Below are positions 26,919 through 34,976 of a stretch of 64,000 bases of DNA, in pieces (the first letter of the stretch is position 1; each line of letters starts with the position of its first letter). The stretch lies in assembly GCA_900129675.1 (NCBI GenBank), contig FSRD01000001.1, positions 5,197,501 through 5,261,500 on the forward strand, in the 5' to 3' direction. The notes below the pieces were generated by a model, which was not told where the DNA came from, did not search any database, and worked only from the letters and a program-made list of their open reading frames with translations. The translations under genes and the position numbers were made by a program. Origin of the DNA: Bradyrhizobium erythrophlei. GTDB taxonomy: Bacteria; Pseudomonadota; Alphaproteobacteria; Rhizobiales; Xanthobacteraceae.

Positions 26919-27650
26919 ATGGCAAGATTATCCAGAGAAAACAAAGCTAGCCGTCCGGCGACGGCGCGAGCCCGCAGACCGGCGAAGGCTGTAGCCGAGA
27001 GGCCCACCCGCCGGCGGCGCAAATCATCCGGCGATACCCCCTATCACCATGGCGACCTGCACGAGGCTTTGCTGAAGGCCGCCGAGCAGGTGCTGGAGCG
27101 CGACGGCCTGCCGGGGCTGACGCTGCGCGCGGTGGCGCGCGAGGCCGGCGTATCGCATGCCGCGCCCACCCATCATTTCGGCGATCTCACCGGTTTGCTC
27201 AGCGAACTCGCCGCGATCGGCTTCCGCCAATTCGGCGCGGCGATGGCGGCTGCGCGCGCTTCCGCGACCACGCCGCCAGAGAGGGGAATGGCGAGCGCCA
27301 AAGCCTATGTCGCCTATGCGCAGGCGCATCCCGGCATGTATGGGCTGATGTTCCGCAGCGAACGGCTCGATTATTCGCGCCCGTCGCTGCATGAGGCGTC
27401 CGAAGCCTCGTTCGCAGGGCTGGCCCGCGGCGTCGGCGCCAGCCGGCAGGAGCAGATTTCCGAGGAATCGCTGTCGCTGGACCAGGCTGCGGCCATCGCG
27501 CGCGCCTGGTCGCTGGTGCATGGTTTTACCATGCTGCTGCTCGAGGGCCGCCTCTCGAAGATTCTGAACCGGTCGCCCGAGGGCACATCCGCGGAAATGT
27601 TGTTGGATGCCATGGTGCGGTCGACGGGAGGCCGCCCGCCGCGGCCGTGA
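26919..27650 (+). CDS. TetR/AcrR-family transcriptional regulator
   Basis: 243 residues from ATG 26919, chosen because AAGGA sits 5 bases upstream; a GTG at 26889 inside the operator is less likely. A basic N-terminal extension of about 30 residues precedes the helix-turn-helix: YHHGDLHEALLKAAEQVL and LTLRAVAREAGVSHAAPTHHF. The C-terminal part contains AYVAYAQAHPGMYGLMF, as in the TetR_C_33/WHG group. It is divergent from the carotenoid oxygenase gene and most likely represses it, itself and the membrane-protein operon at 24719. Confidence 0.9.
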   Translation: MARLSRENKASRPATARARRPAKAVAERPTRRRRKSSGDTPYHHGDLHEALLKAAEQVLERDGLPGLTLRAVAREAGVSHAAPTHHFGDLTGLLSELAAIGFRQFGAAMAAARASATTPPERGMASAKAYVAYAQAHPGMYGLMFRSERLDYSRPSLHEASEASFAGLARGVGASRQEQISEESLSLDQAAAIARAWSLVHGFTMLLLEGRLSKILNRSPEGTSAEMLLDAMVRSTGGRPPRP

Positions 27651-27666
27651 TGGCGCGACCCAAGAC

Positions 27667-28281
27667 CTAGCGTTTCGCCAGCCCCACCGCGACGCCGGCA
27701 TCGCCGATCACCTTCACCTCGTCCTTGCCGCATTTGAAGTCGCGGGCGAGCTCGTCCGCAGCCTTGCGGGCGAGCTCATTGGCGTTGGGGTTGGCCTGCG
27801 CGTCGATATAGGCGACATGGCAGACTTCGCCGGGCGGCAGCCGCGTCACCGCCAGCATCGGTTTGTCGGTCGGCCGCCCGCTGTTGTCGGGGTCGCCATT
27901 GTCGGCGAGGTACCAGCGCTGAATGATCGCGAACGGCTTGCCGTCCGCACTCCGCCATTCGACGGTATGGCTGCTCGAATTGAACGGGTGAAACCAGACC
28001 TGGGCTGCGGGCTCCCTGGCCGCCGCGGCGCCACTGCGGCCAACCGAGACGGTTTCGCGCAGATCGTCTTCGGCTATCCGCACCATCAGGCCTGATTTGC
28101 CCGGGCAAAGGCGCGTGGTGCTGCCGTTGAGTTCGCTGGGTTTGCCGATCATGCGGCAACCCTTCGGGGCGGTTGAGCTGTAGCTGCTGCTGAATGTTTG
28201 GGCGTTTGCCGATGAAACGGCGAATATCAGCGCCGCGGCGGTCAGTCCGGATGCGACCTGCAAACAGGGGACGCGTTTCAT
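27667..28281 (-). CDS. exported hypothetical protein
   Basis: 204 residues with a signal peptide ending SSANAQ. Mature segments KGCRMIGKPSELNGSTTRLC and LPPGEVCHVAYIDAQANPNA contain paired cysteines. The region WFHPFNSSSHTVEWRSADGKP looks beta-rich. Family not recognised. It converges with the TetR gene. Confidence 0.72.
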   Translation of the reverse strand: MKRVPCLQVASGLTAAALIFAVSSANAQTFSSSYSSTAPKGCRMIGKPSELNGSTTRLCPGKSGLMVRIAEDDLRETVSVGRSGAAAAREPAAQVWFHPFNSSSHTVEWRSADGKPFAIIQRWYLADNGDPDNSGRPTDKPMLAVTRLPPGEVCHVAYIDAQANPNANELARKAADELARDFKCGKDEVKVIGDAGVAVGLAKR

Positions 28282-28460
28282 CCCAAAAACCTTATCGCCA
28301 AGGGAAACTTCGACGGGAACCTCGACCGATCAGACGTGTGCAATCTGGGGAAGGTTCAAGCCGGAGGCGCGAAACACCTGACACGGGCGCGGAATCGTCC
28401 TAGAAGGGCGGCTTCGCGATCCCTTTTCGCCTTCACCAGTGTGTCAGTTACGTCATCGCC

Positions 28461-29150
28461 ATGCCTGCTATTCCAGCGAATAAACCCTACCGCGTCGGCC
28501 GTTCCCCCACCGGGCTTGGCCTCTTCGCCACCAAACCGATCAAGAAGGGCACCAAAATCATCCGCTATTTTGGGCCGCTCCTGGATTCGAAGAAGAAAAA
28601 AGACGACGCGATCGAGAACAAATATCTGTTCGAACTCAACGACCGCTGGACCATCGACGGCTCGGTGCGCAAGAACGTCGCCCGCTATATCAATCACGCC
28701 TGCAAGCCGAACGCGGAATCCGACGTTCGCCCGCGCAAGCGCAAGGTCTTCATCCGCGCCATCAAGAACATCGAGCCGGGCGAGGAGATCAATTACGATT
28801 ACGGCACCGATTACTTCAAAGCCTATCTGAAGCCGATCGGCTGCAAATGCGCGGCCTGCGAAAAGAAGCGCAAGAAGAAGCGCGCCGAGGCGCGGGCCGA
28901 GAAATTGCGCCTGAAGGCCAAGGCGGAGCGCAAGGCGCTGAAGAAGGCTCAGAAAGCGGCGGAAAAGCTGGCCGGGCAAGCCGCCCGGAAGAACGGCGGC
29001 GTGAAGGCGAACGGCAAGCTCCTTGATGGCAAGCACCTCAATGGCAAGCACCTTAACGGCAACGGCCGTGCGAAGGTGACGGCGAGGAGATCGCCCGCCA
29101 CAAGGCCGCGAACTTCCGCGCCTGCGCCGGCCCTTCAGGCCCAAGCGTAG
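28461..29150 (+). CDS. SET-domain protein lysine methyltransferase with histone-H1-like tail
   Basis: 229 residues. The SET domain occupies about residues 8-130: GRSPTGLGLFATKPIKKGTK, then RYINHACKPNAE (the NHxCxPN SAM-site motif) and GEEINYDYGTDYF, followed by a post-SET zinc-like CKCAACEKK. The last 90 residues are a Lys/Ala/Arg-rich tail resembling histone H1, with the short repeat DGKHLNGKHLNGN. SET proteins methylate lysines using SAM; the substrate here is unknown, and the tail may bind DNA or be a self-substrate (inference). Confidence 0.87.
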   Translation: MPAIPANKPYRVGRSPTGLGLFATKPIKKGTKIIRYFGPLLDSKKKKDDAIENKYLFELNDRWTIDGSVRKNVARYINHACKPNAESDVRPRKRKVFIRAIKNIEPGEEINYDYGTDYFKAYLKPIGCKCAACEKKRKKKRAEARAEKLRLKAKAERKALKKAQKAAEKLAGQAARKNGGVKANGKLLDGKHLNGKHLNGNGRAKVTARRSPATRPRTSAPAPALQAQA

Positions 29151-29171
29151 GCACACGCCTGGGCTGCGGTC

Positions 29172-29462
29172 TCATCCACCCGGCTTCCGCACTGAGGGCG
29201 GCAGTGGCGAATCTCCGAAGTCGAGTGCCGAGCGTTGAAGGATCGCGCCGCAGTCGTCGACGACGACGCGAAATCGCCGGTGTTCCCAAAAGAACGTCAG
29301 GCGATGCCGGCCGAGATCCGCATCGACCCCGCGCTCGGACAGGCTCGTGATCTTGCCGGCCTGCATCTGTTGCCTGAGAACCGGCAACGCGATGCCAAGG
29401 CCCTCGGCGATCACGGACGCGTCGATCTGAACGTCGCCGTCGCGGAATTCGACCGGTTTCAT
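29172..29462 (-). CDS. DUF6522-like small protein coupled to the Rrf2 gene
   Basis: 96 residues from ATG 29462, which overlaps the Rrf2 stop as ATGA and follows GAGGT. Features are VQIDASVIAEGLGIALPVLR, GRHRLTFFWEHRRFRVVVDD and a C-terminal basic stretch. It resembles small proteins found beside NO/nitrogen-oxide genes and now grouped as DUF6522. Function unknown; cotranscription with the regulator is clear. Confidence 0.7.
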   Translation of the reverse strand: MKPVEFRDGDVQIDASVIAEGLGIALPVLRQQMQAGKITSLSERGVDADLGRHRLTFFWEHRRFRVVVDDCGAILQRSALDFGDSPLPPSVRKPGG

Positions 29463-29893
29463 GCCGCACCTCGGGCAGGGCCGGGTTTGGACCTGGCGGG
29501 ATAGGCGCATTCCGCCAGCGTCGTGGAGTCCAATTCGCGCATAAAAGCTTCGCGCGCGGCGGCGAGTTTTGCCTTGAGGCGGCAGCGCGGCGTCAGCACG
29601 CAACCGCCGCCATCCTCGCGAAAACATTCGACCAGCGCCTCGCCTTCGAGCGCGCGCACGACTTCGCCGAGTGTGATCGACGCCGGCGGACGCGCCAGCG
29701 TGAAGCCCCCGCCGGCGCCGCGCTGGGTCGCAATGAATCCGCCGTCGGCGAGGTCGCGCACCACCTTGGCCAGATGATTGCGGGAGATGCCGAATTCGGC
29801 CGCGATCTCATTGGTCGCGAACGAGCGCGCCGGCTCGCCCGCAAGCCGCATCAGGGCGCGTAGGGCAAAATCCGTAAACGACGTCAGGCGCAT
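29459..29893 (-). CDS. Rrf2-family regulator, NsrR-like
   Basis: 144 residues with an N-terminal winged helix (MRLTSFTDFALRALMRLA, TNEIAAEFGISRNHLAKVV, GGGFTLARPP) and three cysteines at 90, 98 and 104, the cluster-binding arrangement of NsrR/IscR proteins. NsrR senses nitric oxide through an iron-sulphur cluster. It is divergent from a truncated haemoglobin gene and a near-perfect palindrome lies between them, so a nitrosative-stress role is the best inference. Confidence 0.86.
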   Translation of the reverse strand: MRLTSFTDFALRALMRLAGEPARSFATNEIAAEFGISRNHLAKVVRDLADGGFIATQRGAGGGFTLARPPASITLGEVVRALEGEALVECFREDGGGCVLTPRCRLKAKLAAAREAFMRELDSTTLAECAYPARSKPGPARGAA

Positions 29894-29939
29894 GGGAGCC
29901 CCTCGAAAAAAGAACTTTGTGGATCATCTATATCCGTCT

Positions 29940-29964
29940 AAATAGGCATTTGAAATACCTATTT
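29940..29964. promoter_or_regulatory. palindromic operator between Rrf2 and haemoglobin genes
   Basis: A 25-base near-perfect palindrome with outer arms AAATAGG and CCTATTT and inner ATTT/AAAT; only the 8th/18th base pair breaks the symmetry, apart from the centre. It lies 14 bases before the haemoglobin start and 46 bases before the Rrf2 start, as expected for an NsrR-type site controlling both. Confidence 0.78.
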
Positions 29965-29978
29965 TAAGGAGACCTGCC

Positions 29979-30440
29979 ATGACAGGGGCAGAACGGCGCG
30001 AAAAGATCACGGCCGAGATCGTCGCGAAAACCGGGATTACCGAGGCCATGATCGAGCGCCTGGTGCACGGCTTCTACGCCAGGGTAAGGGCCGATGCGGC
30101 GCTGGCGCCGGTGTTCGAGGCCCGAATCCGGGATTGGGAGCCGCATCTTAAGCAGATGTGCGCGTTCTGGTCGTCGGTGGCGCTGATGTCGGGCCGTTAT
30201 CAGGGCACGCCGATGGTCAAGCATGTGCCGCTGCCGGTCGATGCCGCGCATTTCGACCGCTGGCTAAAACTGTTCGAGGAGACGGCCCGGGAGATCTGCC
30301 CGCCGGCAGCCGCGACGCATTTTGTCGAACTTGCGCGGCGGATTGCCGCGAGCCTCGAACTCGGCATCGCCGGCGGCCAGGGCGTCATGCTCAGGCCGGG
30401 CGAGCGATTCAGGCGTAACGAAACGGGAGCCGTGCAATGA
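29979..30440 (+). CDS. group III truncated haemoglobin
   Basis: 153 residues of the group III trHb type. Typical parts are IERLVHGFYARVRADAALAP, HLKQMCAFWSSVALMSGRYQ and MVKHVPLPVDAAHFDRWLKL, where His82 is the probable proximal haem ligand. AAGGAG precedes the start. Such globins bind oxygen or NO. The divergent NsrR-like gene and the shared operator suggest NO detoxification or sensing. Confidence 0.9.
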   Translation: MTGAERREKITAEIVAKTGITEAMIERLVHGFYARVRADAALAPVFEARIRDWEPHLKQMCAFWSSVALMSGRYQGTPMVKHVPLPVDAAHFDRWLKLFEETAREICPPAAATHFVELARRIAASLELGIAGGQGVMLRPGERFRRNETGAVQ

Positions 30441-30571
30441 TCGACCGGGCGCATGTCGTAACCGACAAGGAGCAGACCGATCCCTATGCCGGCAGCAGCC
30501 TGGTGCCGATGCTGTTGGTCGGACTTGCCCTCACGCTGATTGGTATGATTGCCGCATTGACGTTGAGCTAG
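30437..30571 (+). CDS. small single-helix membrane protein coupled to the haemoglobin
   Basis: 44 residues. ATG overlaps the haemoglobin stop as ATGA. After a polar N-terminus there is one membrane helix, SLVPMLLVGLALTLIGMIAA. No family recognised. Translational coupling and a clean stop support a real gene in the haemoglobin operon. Confidence 0.68.
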   Translation: MIDRAHVVTDKEQTDPYAGSSLVPMLLVGLALTLIGMIAALTLS

Positions 30572-30572
30572 G

Positions 30573-30657
30573 CGTCATTGCGAGCGAAGCGAAGCAATCC
30601 ATCCCACTACGCAAAGAAAGAATGGATTGCTTCGTCGCTGCGCTCCTCGCAATGACG
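30573..30657. repeat. palindromic intergenic repeat, CGTCATTGCGAG family, copy 3
   Basis: CGTCATTGCGAGCGAAGCG at the left and CGCTCCTCGCAATGACG at the right, with GAAGCAATCCATCC / AATGGATTGCTTCG inside. It starts two bases after the stop of the small membrane gene and ends next to the following convergent gene, so it may separate the two transcripts. Confidence 0.88.
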
Positions 30658-30658
30658 T

Positions 30659-31057
30659 CTAAGCCGCCACCGCGCCGCCGCGCTTGCGCAGGCCGATATA
30701 TTGCAGTTCGGCAAATACGCCGGTCGCGATCGCCTGCGCCACCACCACGACCTCGCCGAGCAGGTTCGGGCTCACCGCGCCCGAGAACAGCAGCGCGATG
30801 CTGGCGAGCGTCCAGGCCGCATTGCCGGCGACCACGATCATGACAAGCGCCTTTGGCACCGCTTGCCGCGTGCCGAGCCAGCCGACCAGCGCGGTATAGG
30901 CGATCAGGAACGGGCCGGTCTGGCTCAGCAGCGCTTCAGGCAAATTGAGCAAGGACGCAAACGTATCGGCGCCGAGCGTGAGCCCTATGGCCGAGACGCC
31001 GCTGAAGACGGCGCCGGCCAACAGGGCGCGGCGCAGCAATTGGGAGGGGTTGATCAT
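30659..31057 (-). CDS. four-helix membrane protein, hypothetical
   Basis: 132 residues from ATG 31057, preceded by AAGGAG. Four hydrophobic segments; LPEALLSQTGPFLIAYTALV and VVAGNAAWTLASIALLFSGA are typical of small uncharacterised proteobacterial membrane proteins. It is downstream of another small membrane gene on the same strand with a 35-base gap. Confidence 0.75.
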   Translation of the reverse strand: MINPSQLLRRALLAGAVFSGVSAIGLTLGADTFASLLNLPEALLSQTGPFLIAYTALVGWLGTRQAVPKALVMIVVAGNAAWTLASIALLFSGAVSPNLLGEVVVVAQAIATGVFAELQYIGLRKRGGAVAA

Positions 31058-31092
31058 GACAAATCTCCTTATCGGTTTGGGGGTGGGACGAT

Positions 31093-31311
31093 TCAGCGGA
31101 GCCAGGCGAGGAGCCGGCGCATCAGCCGCACGGGACACAGCGCCTTGCCGATCCTGTTCTCGATCGTCTGCACCTGCGCGAACACGAAAACGCTGGTGTG
31201 GTGCACCGGCGGTTCGGGCATGTTGAGGGAACGCGCCAATGCCCAAACTGCCAGATTGAGCATCGAGGGGATCAGGACGGCGAGGGTGCGAACGATGGAA
31301 AGGATCAGCAT
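31093..31311 (-). CDS. small membrane-anchored protein, hypothetical
   Basis: 72 residues beginning MLILSIVRTLAVLIPSMLNL, a membrane anchor, then a polar region with VHHTSVFVFAQVQTIENRIG and an Arg-rich end. AGGAG lies 6 bases ahead of this ATG, which is preferred to the one two codons upstream. Divergent from the MmyB-type regulator and perhaps its target. Confidence 0.62.
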   Translation of the reverse strand: MLILSIVRTLAVLIPSMLNLAVWALARSLNMPEPPVHHTSVFVFAQVQTIENRIGKALCPVRLMRRLLAWLR

Positions 31312-31411
31312 GGTCATCTCCTGTGCCTGACAAGATGATCCGGCCCGCGCCCCAATTCGATTACCTCGGACGTAATGGAACGGCTGACAATCGCGTGATA
31401 GGTTTTCGGGC

Positions 31412-32233
31412 ATGAACGCACACGCATCCGCGGCGCGAGCCGAACGTATCAAGCCCGTCCATATCGGCGACCATTTGCGCGAATGGCGGCAGCGCCGCCA
31501 TCTCAGCCAGCTCGACCTCGCCGGCGACGCCGAGATTTCAGCGCGTCATCTCAGTTTCGTCGAAACCGGCCGCGCGGCGCCATCCCGCGACATGGTCTTG
31601 AGGTTGGCCGAACGCCTGGAGGTGCCCTTGCGCGAACGCAATGTGCTACTGGTCGCCGCCGGCTTCGCGCCGGCGTTTCCACAGCGCTCGCTCGACGATC
31701 CCGCGCTGAAATCGGCACGCCAGGCGATCGATCTGGTGCTGAAGGCGCATGAACCCAATCCGGCGCTGGCCTATGACCGTCACTGGAATCTGGTGACCGC
31801 CAACCGCATGGTGGCGCCGCTATTGGAGGGCATTCCGCAGCGGCTGCTCGGGCAGCCCTTCAATATCCTGCGGCTCGCCTTTCACCCCGAGGCACTGGCG
31901 CCGCGCACGGTCAACCTCGCCGAATGGAGCAGCCATCTGCTGGAACGGTTGCACCGCCAGTGCGAGGCGACCGCCGATCCCGAACTCATCAAGCTTTATC
32001 ACGAACTCAAGGCCTATCCGATGCCGGCGCGCTCGGGCCCGCTCTCGCCCGACAATGTCGCGATCCCCTTCAAGATGCGGCTCGACGGCGAGGTGCTGAG
32101 CTTTATCTCGACCACGATGATCTTCGGCACCCCGGTCGATGTCACGCTGTCGGAACTGGCGCTGGAGACCTTTTTTCCGGCCGACGATCTGACCGCCCGG
32201 CGGATGCGGGAGATGACGGCAAATCTCAAATAG
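31412..32233 (+). CDS. XRE-family regulator with MmyB-like ligand domain
   Basis: 273 residues. The N-terminal helix-turn-helix reads HIGDHLREWRQRRHLSQLDL and RHLSFVETGRAAPSRDMVLR. The C-terminal part has the MmyB PAS-like pattern PALAYDRHWNLVTANRMVAP and ends in DDLTARRMREM. MmyB-like regulators are thought to bind fatty-acid-like ligands. It is divergent from the pair of small membrane genes. Confidence 0.87.
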   Translation: MNAHASAARAERIKPVHIGDHLREWRQRRHLSQLDLAGDAEISARHLSFVETGRAAPSRDMVLRLAERLEVPLRERNVLLVAAGFAPAFPQRSLDDPALKSARQAIDLVLKAHEPNPALAYDRHWNLVTANRMVAPLLEGIPQRLLGQPFNILRLAFHPEALAPRTVNLAEWSSHLLERLHRQCEATADPELIKLYHELKAYPMPARSGPLSPDNVAIPFKMRLDGEVLSFISTTMIFGTPVDVTLSELALETFFPADDLTARRMREMTANLK

Positions 32234-32310
32234 GGCCTTGCTCAAATAGCGCCTTGTCCGAGCTCGGATCGGGGCTTATCTCTGGGTCCTTTCCAGCGAG
32301 GGACCGTCCG

Positions 32311-32976
32311 ATGAGCACCCTGAAGCCGCTTAAGATCGATATCGTTTCCGACGTGGTCTGCCCCTGGTGCTATATCGGCAAGAGGCGGATCGAGAATGCG
32401 CTGGCGCTGGTGCCGGATGTCCCGGTCGAGGTGCGCTGGCGGCCGTTCTTCCTCAATTCGTGGGTACCGCGCGAGGGCATCAGCCGCGACGAATATCTCA
32501 CCGCCAAATTCGGCTCGGTCGAAGCCTACAAGAACATCGCCGCCCGCGTCGTCACCGCCGCGGGCGAAGAGGGCCTGACGTACCGGCCTGATCTGGTGAA
32601 GCGCCAGCCCAATACGATCGATTGCCACCGCCTGATCCACTGGGCGGAAGCGCAGGGCAAATCCGCCGAGATGAAGCAGCGGCTGATGGAATTGTACTTT
32701 CGTGACGGCGGCGATCTCACCGACGTGAATGTGCTGGTGCAGGCCGCGACCGATGTCGGGCTCGATGCCGAGGATATTCGCAAGCGCCTCGCCACCGATG
32801 AGGACGTGGCGCTGATCTCCGGCCAGGCGCAGGAAGCCTCCGACAAGGGCATCTCCGGCGTGCCGACTTTTGTGTTCGCACAGAAATATGCCGTCTCCGG
32901 CGCCCAGCCGGCCGACCAACTCGCGCGTGCGATCCGGCAGGTGTCGGGCGAAATCAACGCGCAGGCGGCGGAGTAG
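32311..32976 (+). CDS. DsbA-family (FrnE-like) thiol oxidoreductase
   Basis: 221 residues, no signal peptide, so cytoplasmic. Starts KIDIVSDVVCPWCYIGKRRI with the CPWC redox motif. It has the family HRLIHWAEAQGK segment, and the cis-Pro loop KGISGVPTFVFAQKYAVSGA. FrnE-type proteins act in disulphide handling or polyketide chemistry; oxidative-stress roles are known in Deinococcus. Follows the regulator after 77 bases. Confidence 0.9.
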   Translation: MSTLKPLKIDIVSDVVCPWCYIGKRRIENALALVPDVPVEVRWRPFFLNSWVPREGISRDEYLTAKFGSVEAYKNIAARVVTAAGEEGLTYRPDLVKRQPNTIDCHRLIHWAEAQGKSAEMKQRLMELYFRDGGDLTDVNVLVQAATDVGLDAEDIRKRLATDEDVALISGQAQEASDKGISGVPTFVFAQKYAVSGAQPADQLARAIRQVSGEINAQAAE

Positions 32977-32996
32977 GGGCATTGCCACACACCACT

Positions 32997-33104
32997 GTCA
33001 TCCTGAGGAGCCGCGCCTTGCGCGGCGTCTCGAAGGATGGCTGCATGCACCGCCTTCTCTCATCCTTCGAGGCTCGCAAGAGCTCGCACCTCAGGATGAC
33101 GGGC
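32997..33104. repeat. inverted repeat, GTCATCCTGAGG family, copy 1
   Basis: TGTCATCCTGAGGAGC on the left and CTCAGGATGACGGG on the right, with TCGAAGGATG / CATCCTTCGA inside. Closely resembles the copy at 33893. Confidence 0.88.
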
Positions 33105-33144
33105 AGCGGCGAACAGGCGACAGGAAAAACCAGGGGGGAACGTC

Positions 33145-33783
33145 ATGATCTACGAGCTACGAACCTACACCGTAAAGCCCGGCACCATCGGCGACATGGT
33201 CAAGGCGGCAAGCACGGTGTCGCGCGATATCCGCGCCGATAATTTCGGCAAGCTGGAAGGTTACTGGTCGACCGAGATCGGTCCGCTCAACCAGGTCCTG
33301 CACATGTGGAGCTACAGCGATTATGCCGAACGTACGCGATTGCGCGCCGAACTCGCCAAGAACCCGCGGTGGGGCGGCGAATATTTGCCGCTGATCCGTC
33401 CGCTGCTGATACGTCAGGACGTCCGTCTGCTCAACGCGGTGAGGGCGCCGGTTGCCCCGGTGTCAACCGGCAACATCTACGAGATGCGCAACTATCGCGC
33501 CAGGCCTGCGGGTGCCGCAAAGCAGTGGCTCGATGCGTTCACCGCAGTGCTGCCCGCGCGCGAAAAACATTCAAAGATCGTCGGCCTCTGGCAGACCGAA
33601 GCGGGACAGCCCAATGAGGTCCTGCACATCTGGGCCTATCCCGACCTCAACGCCCGCGCCGAAGCGCGTGGCAACGCCATGAAGGATCCGGCCTGGCAGG
33701 AATTCCTCAAGGTGGGCCCGCCGCTGCTGGAAGAGATGCACTCGACCATCATGCTGCCGGCGCCGCACTCGCCCTTGAAGTAG
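33145..33783 (+). CDS. NIPSNAP-family protein, two domains
   Basis: 212 residues made of two ferredoxin-like NIPSNAP repeats: residues 1-105 start MIYELRTYTVKPGTIGDMVK, and residues 108-212 start IYEMRNYRARPAGAAKQWLD. Each has a LHMWSY/LHIWAY-type motif followed by a helix of RAELAKNP / RGNAMKDP type. Function of bacterial members is poorly known. It is bracketed by two copies of one palindromic repeat. Confidence 0.88.
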   Translation: MIYELRTYTVKPGTIGDMVKAASTVSRDIRADNFGKLEGYWSTEIGPLNQVLHMWSYSDYAERTRLRAELAKNPRWGGEYLPLIRPLLIRQDVRLLNAVRAPVAPVSTGNIYEMRNYRARPAGAAKQWLDAFTAVLPAREKHSKIVGLWQTEAGQPNEVLHIWAYPDLNARAEARGNAMKDPAWQEFLKVGPPLLEEMHSTIMLPAPHSPLK

Positions 33784-33892
33784 TGAGATCGTAGCCCGGA
33801 TGAGTGAAGCAAAATCCGAGACGAGCGCGATGCTGGCCCCGGAAGGCGCTTCACTTATCTCTGCTCGAAAACCCTCGCGTAACAACCGCCGC

Positions 33893-34019
33893 CGTCATCC
33901 CTGCGTGAGCGCAAGTGCGCTCATCGCTGGAGATGCTCGCCATCTTGGCGAGCCTCGAAGGATGGGCCGAGGATCTCATCCTTCGAGGCTCGCAAGAGCT
34001 CGCGCCTCAGGATGACGGG
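33893..34019. repeat. inverted repeat, GTCATCCTGAGG family, copy 2
   Basis: The right half (TCCTTCGAGGCTCGCAAGAG onward to CTCAGGATGACGGG) is nearly the same as copy 1. The left half is divergent, CGTCATCCCTGCGTGAGCGC, with its own GCGCAAGTGCGC hairpin. It abuts the stop of the cupin gene. Confidence 0.83.
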
Positions 34020-34025
34020 CAGTCT

Positions 34026-34976
34026 TTAAAGCTCACGCCCCTTTAAATAATAATTCGCGCGCTTGCCCAGCGCTACACGGCGCAGCACGCGGCGCATCGC
34101 CATCGAGCTACGCAGCGGTTTGATCGTCGCCGTCACCCCGCGATAGAATGCCAGCTTCAACGCATCGCGCACCGGCCGTTTGCCCGGCGGCTGTTGCGGC
34201 AGGCCGATGCCGCGCAGCATCGAATTGAAGAAATGCAGATCGTTGAGACGGCGCACCTCGCGCGTCTTCCAGGTGATCGCCATCGAGATCGAATAGAAGC
34301 CTGCGGTGCGGACCCAGTGCGGCCACTGATACGGCACGTAGCAGCCGTCGCCCTCGAACAGATGAAACTCCTTGCCGCGCGGCGCAAAGCTTTCGTCGTA
34401 TTTCAGATTGCGATGCTTGGTCATCGAGCGCTCAATCTCGTCGTCATCGACAATCGAGCGGTCGGTATTGTCCAGAATCGTGAAGAATTTTTCGCCATGG
34501 ATATGCACGAAGAAATTGTCTTCGCTGTCGAGATGGAACGGCGTGGTCGAATTCGGCGAGGATACGAACAGAAAGCCCTCGACCTGCTCAAAGCCGGCAT
34601 CGAGCAGCGAGTTGAAGCCGCGCGCCCGCGCCACCGAGAGCAGGGTGTCTTCCAGCAGCTTGCGGTATTCCGGCGAATTCTCGATGCGCTTGAGCACCAT
34701 CCAGGCGCCCGCGGTCTCGATGCTTTTCACGACTTCGACCGGGTCGAGATCGACAGAAGGGATCGCGTCCGGATCCTGGCTGATCGCGACCTTGCCGGAA
34801 TTATATTCGATCAAGTCGCGCGGCAGTTCGGCGGCGAGCGCGGCAATGCGCGGCAGCGTCAGCAAGGGATGGCCGACAAGCTTGTGGCGGATCGCGAATG
34901 GCTTTGACGGAAAGTCGCGCCGCAGCGCATCGTTTGCCGCCGTAATCACCGGCGCGACAGCGGTGACGCTGTTCAT
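34026..34976 (-). CDS. cupin-like (Cupin_8/JmjC-type) protein
   Basis: 316 residues. The iron-site pattern HxD is seen in TTPFHLDSEDNFFVHIHGEK with a later H in VPYQWPHWVRTAG, as in 2-oxoglutarate-dependent JmjC/Cupin_8 hydroxylases. The substrate is unknown. ATG overlaps the upstream GNAT stop by four bases, so the two are coupled. AGGAG precedes the start. Confidence 0.82.
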   Translation of the reverse strand: MNSVTAVAPVITAANDALRRDFPSKPFAIRHKLVGHPLLTLPRIAALAAELPRDLIEYNSGKVAISQDPDAIPSVDLDPVEVVKSIETAGAWMVLKRIENSPEYRKLLEDTLLSVARARGFNSLLDAGFEQVEGFLFVSSPNSTTPFHLDSEDNFFVHIHGEKFFTILDNTDRSIVDDDEIERSMTKHRNLKYDESFAPRGKEFHLFEGDGCYVPYQWPHWVRTAGFYSISMAITWKTREVRRLNDLHFFNSMLRGIGLPQQPPGKRPVRDALKLAFYRGVTATIKPLRSSMAMRRVLRRVALGKRANYYLKGREL

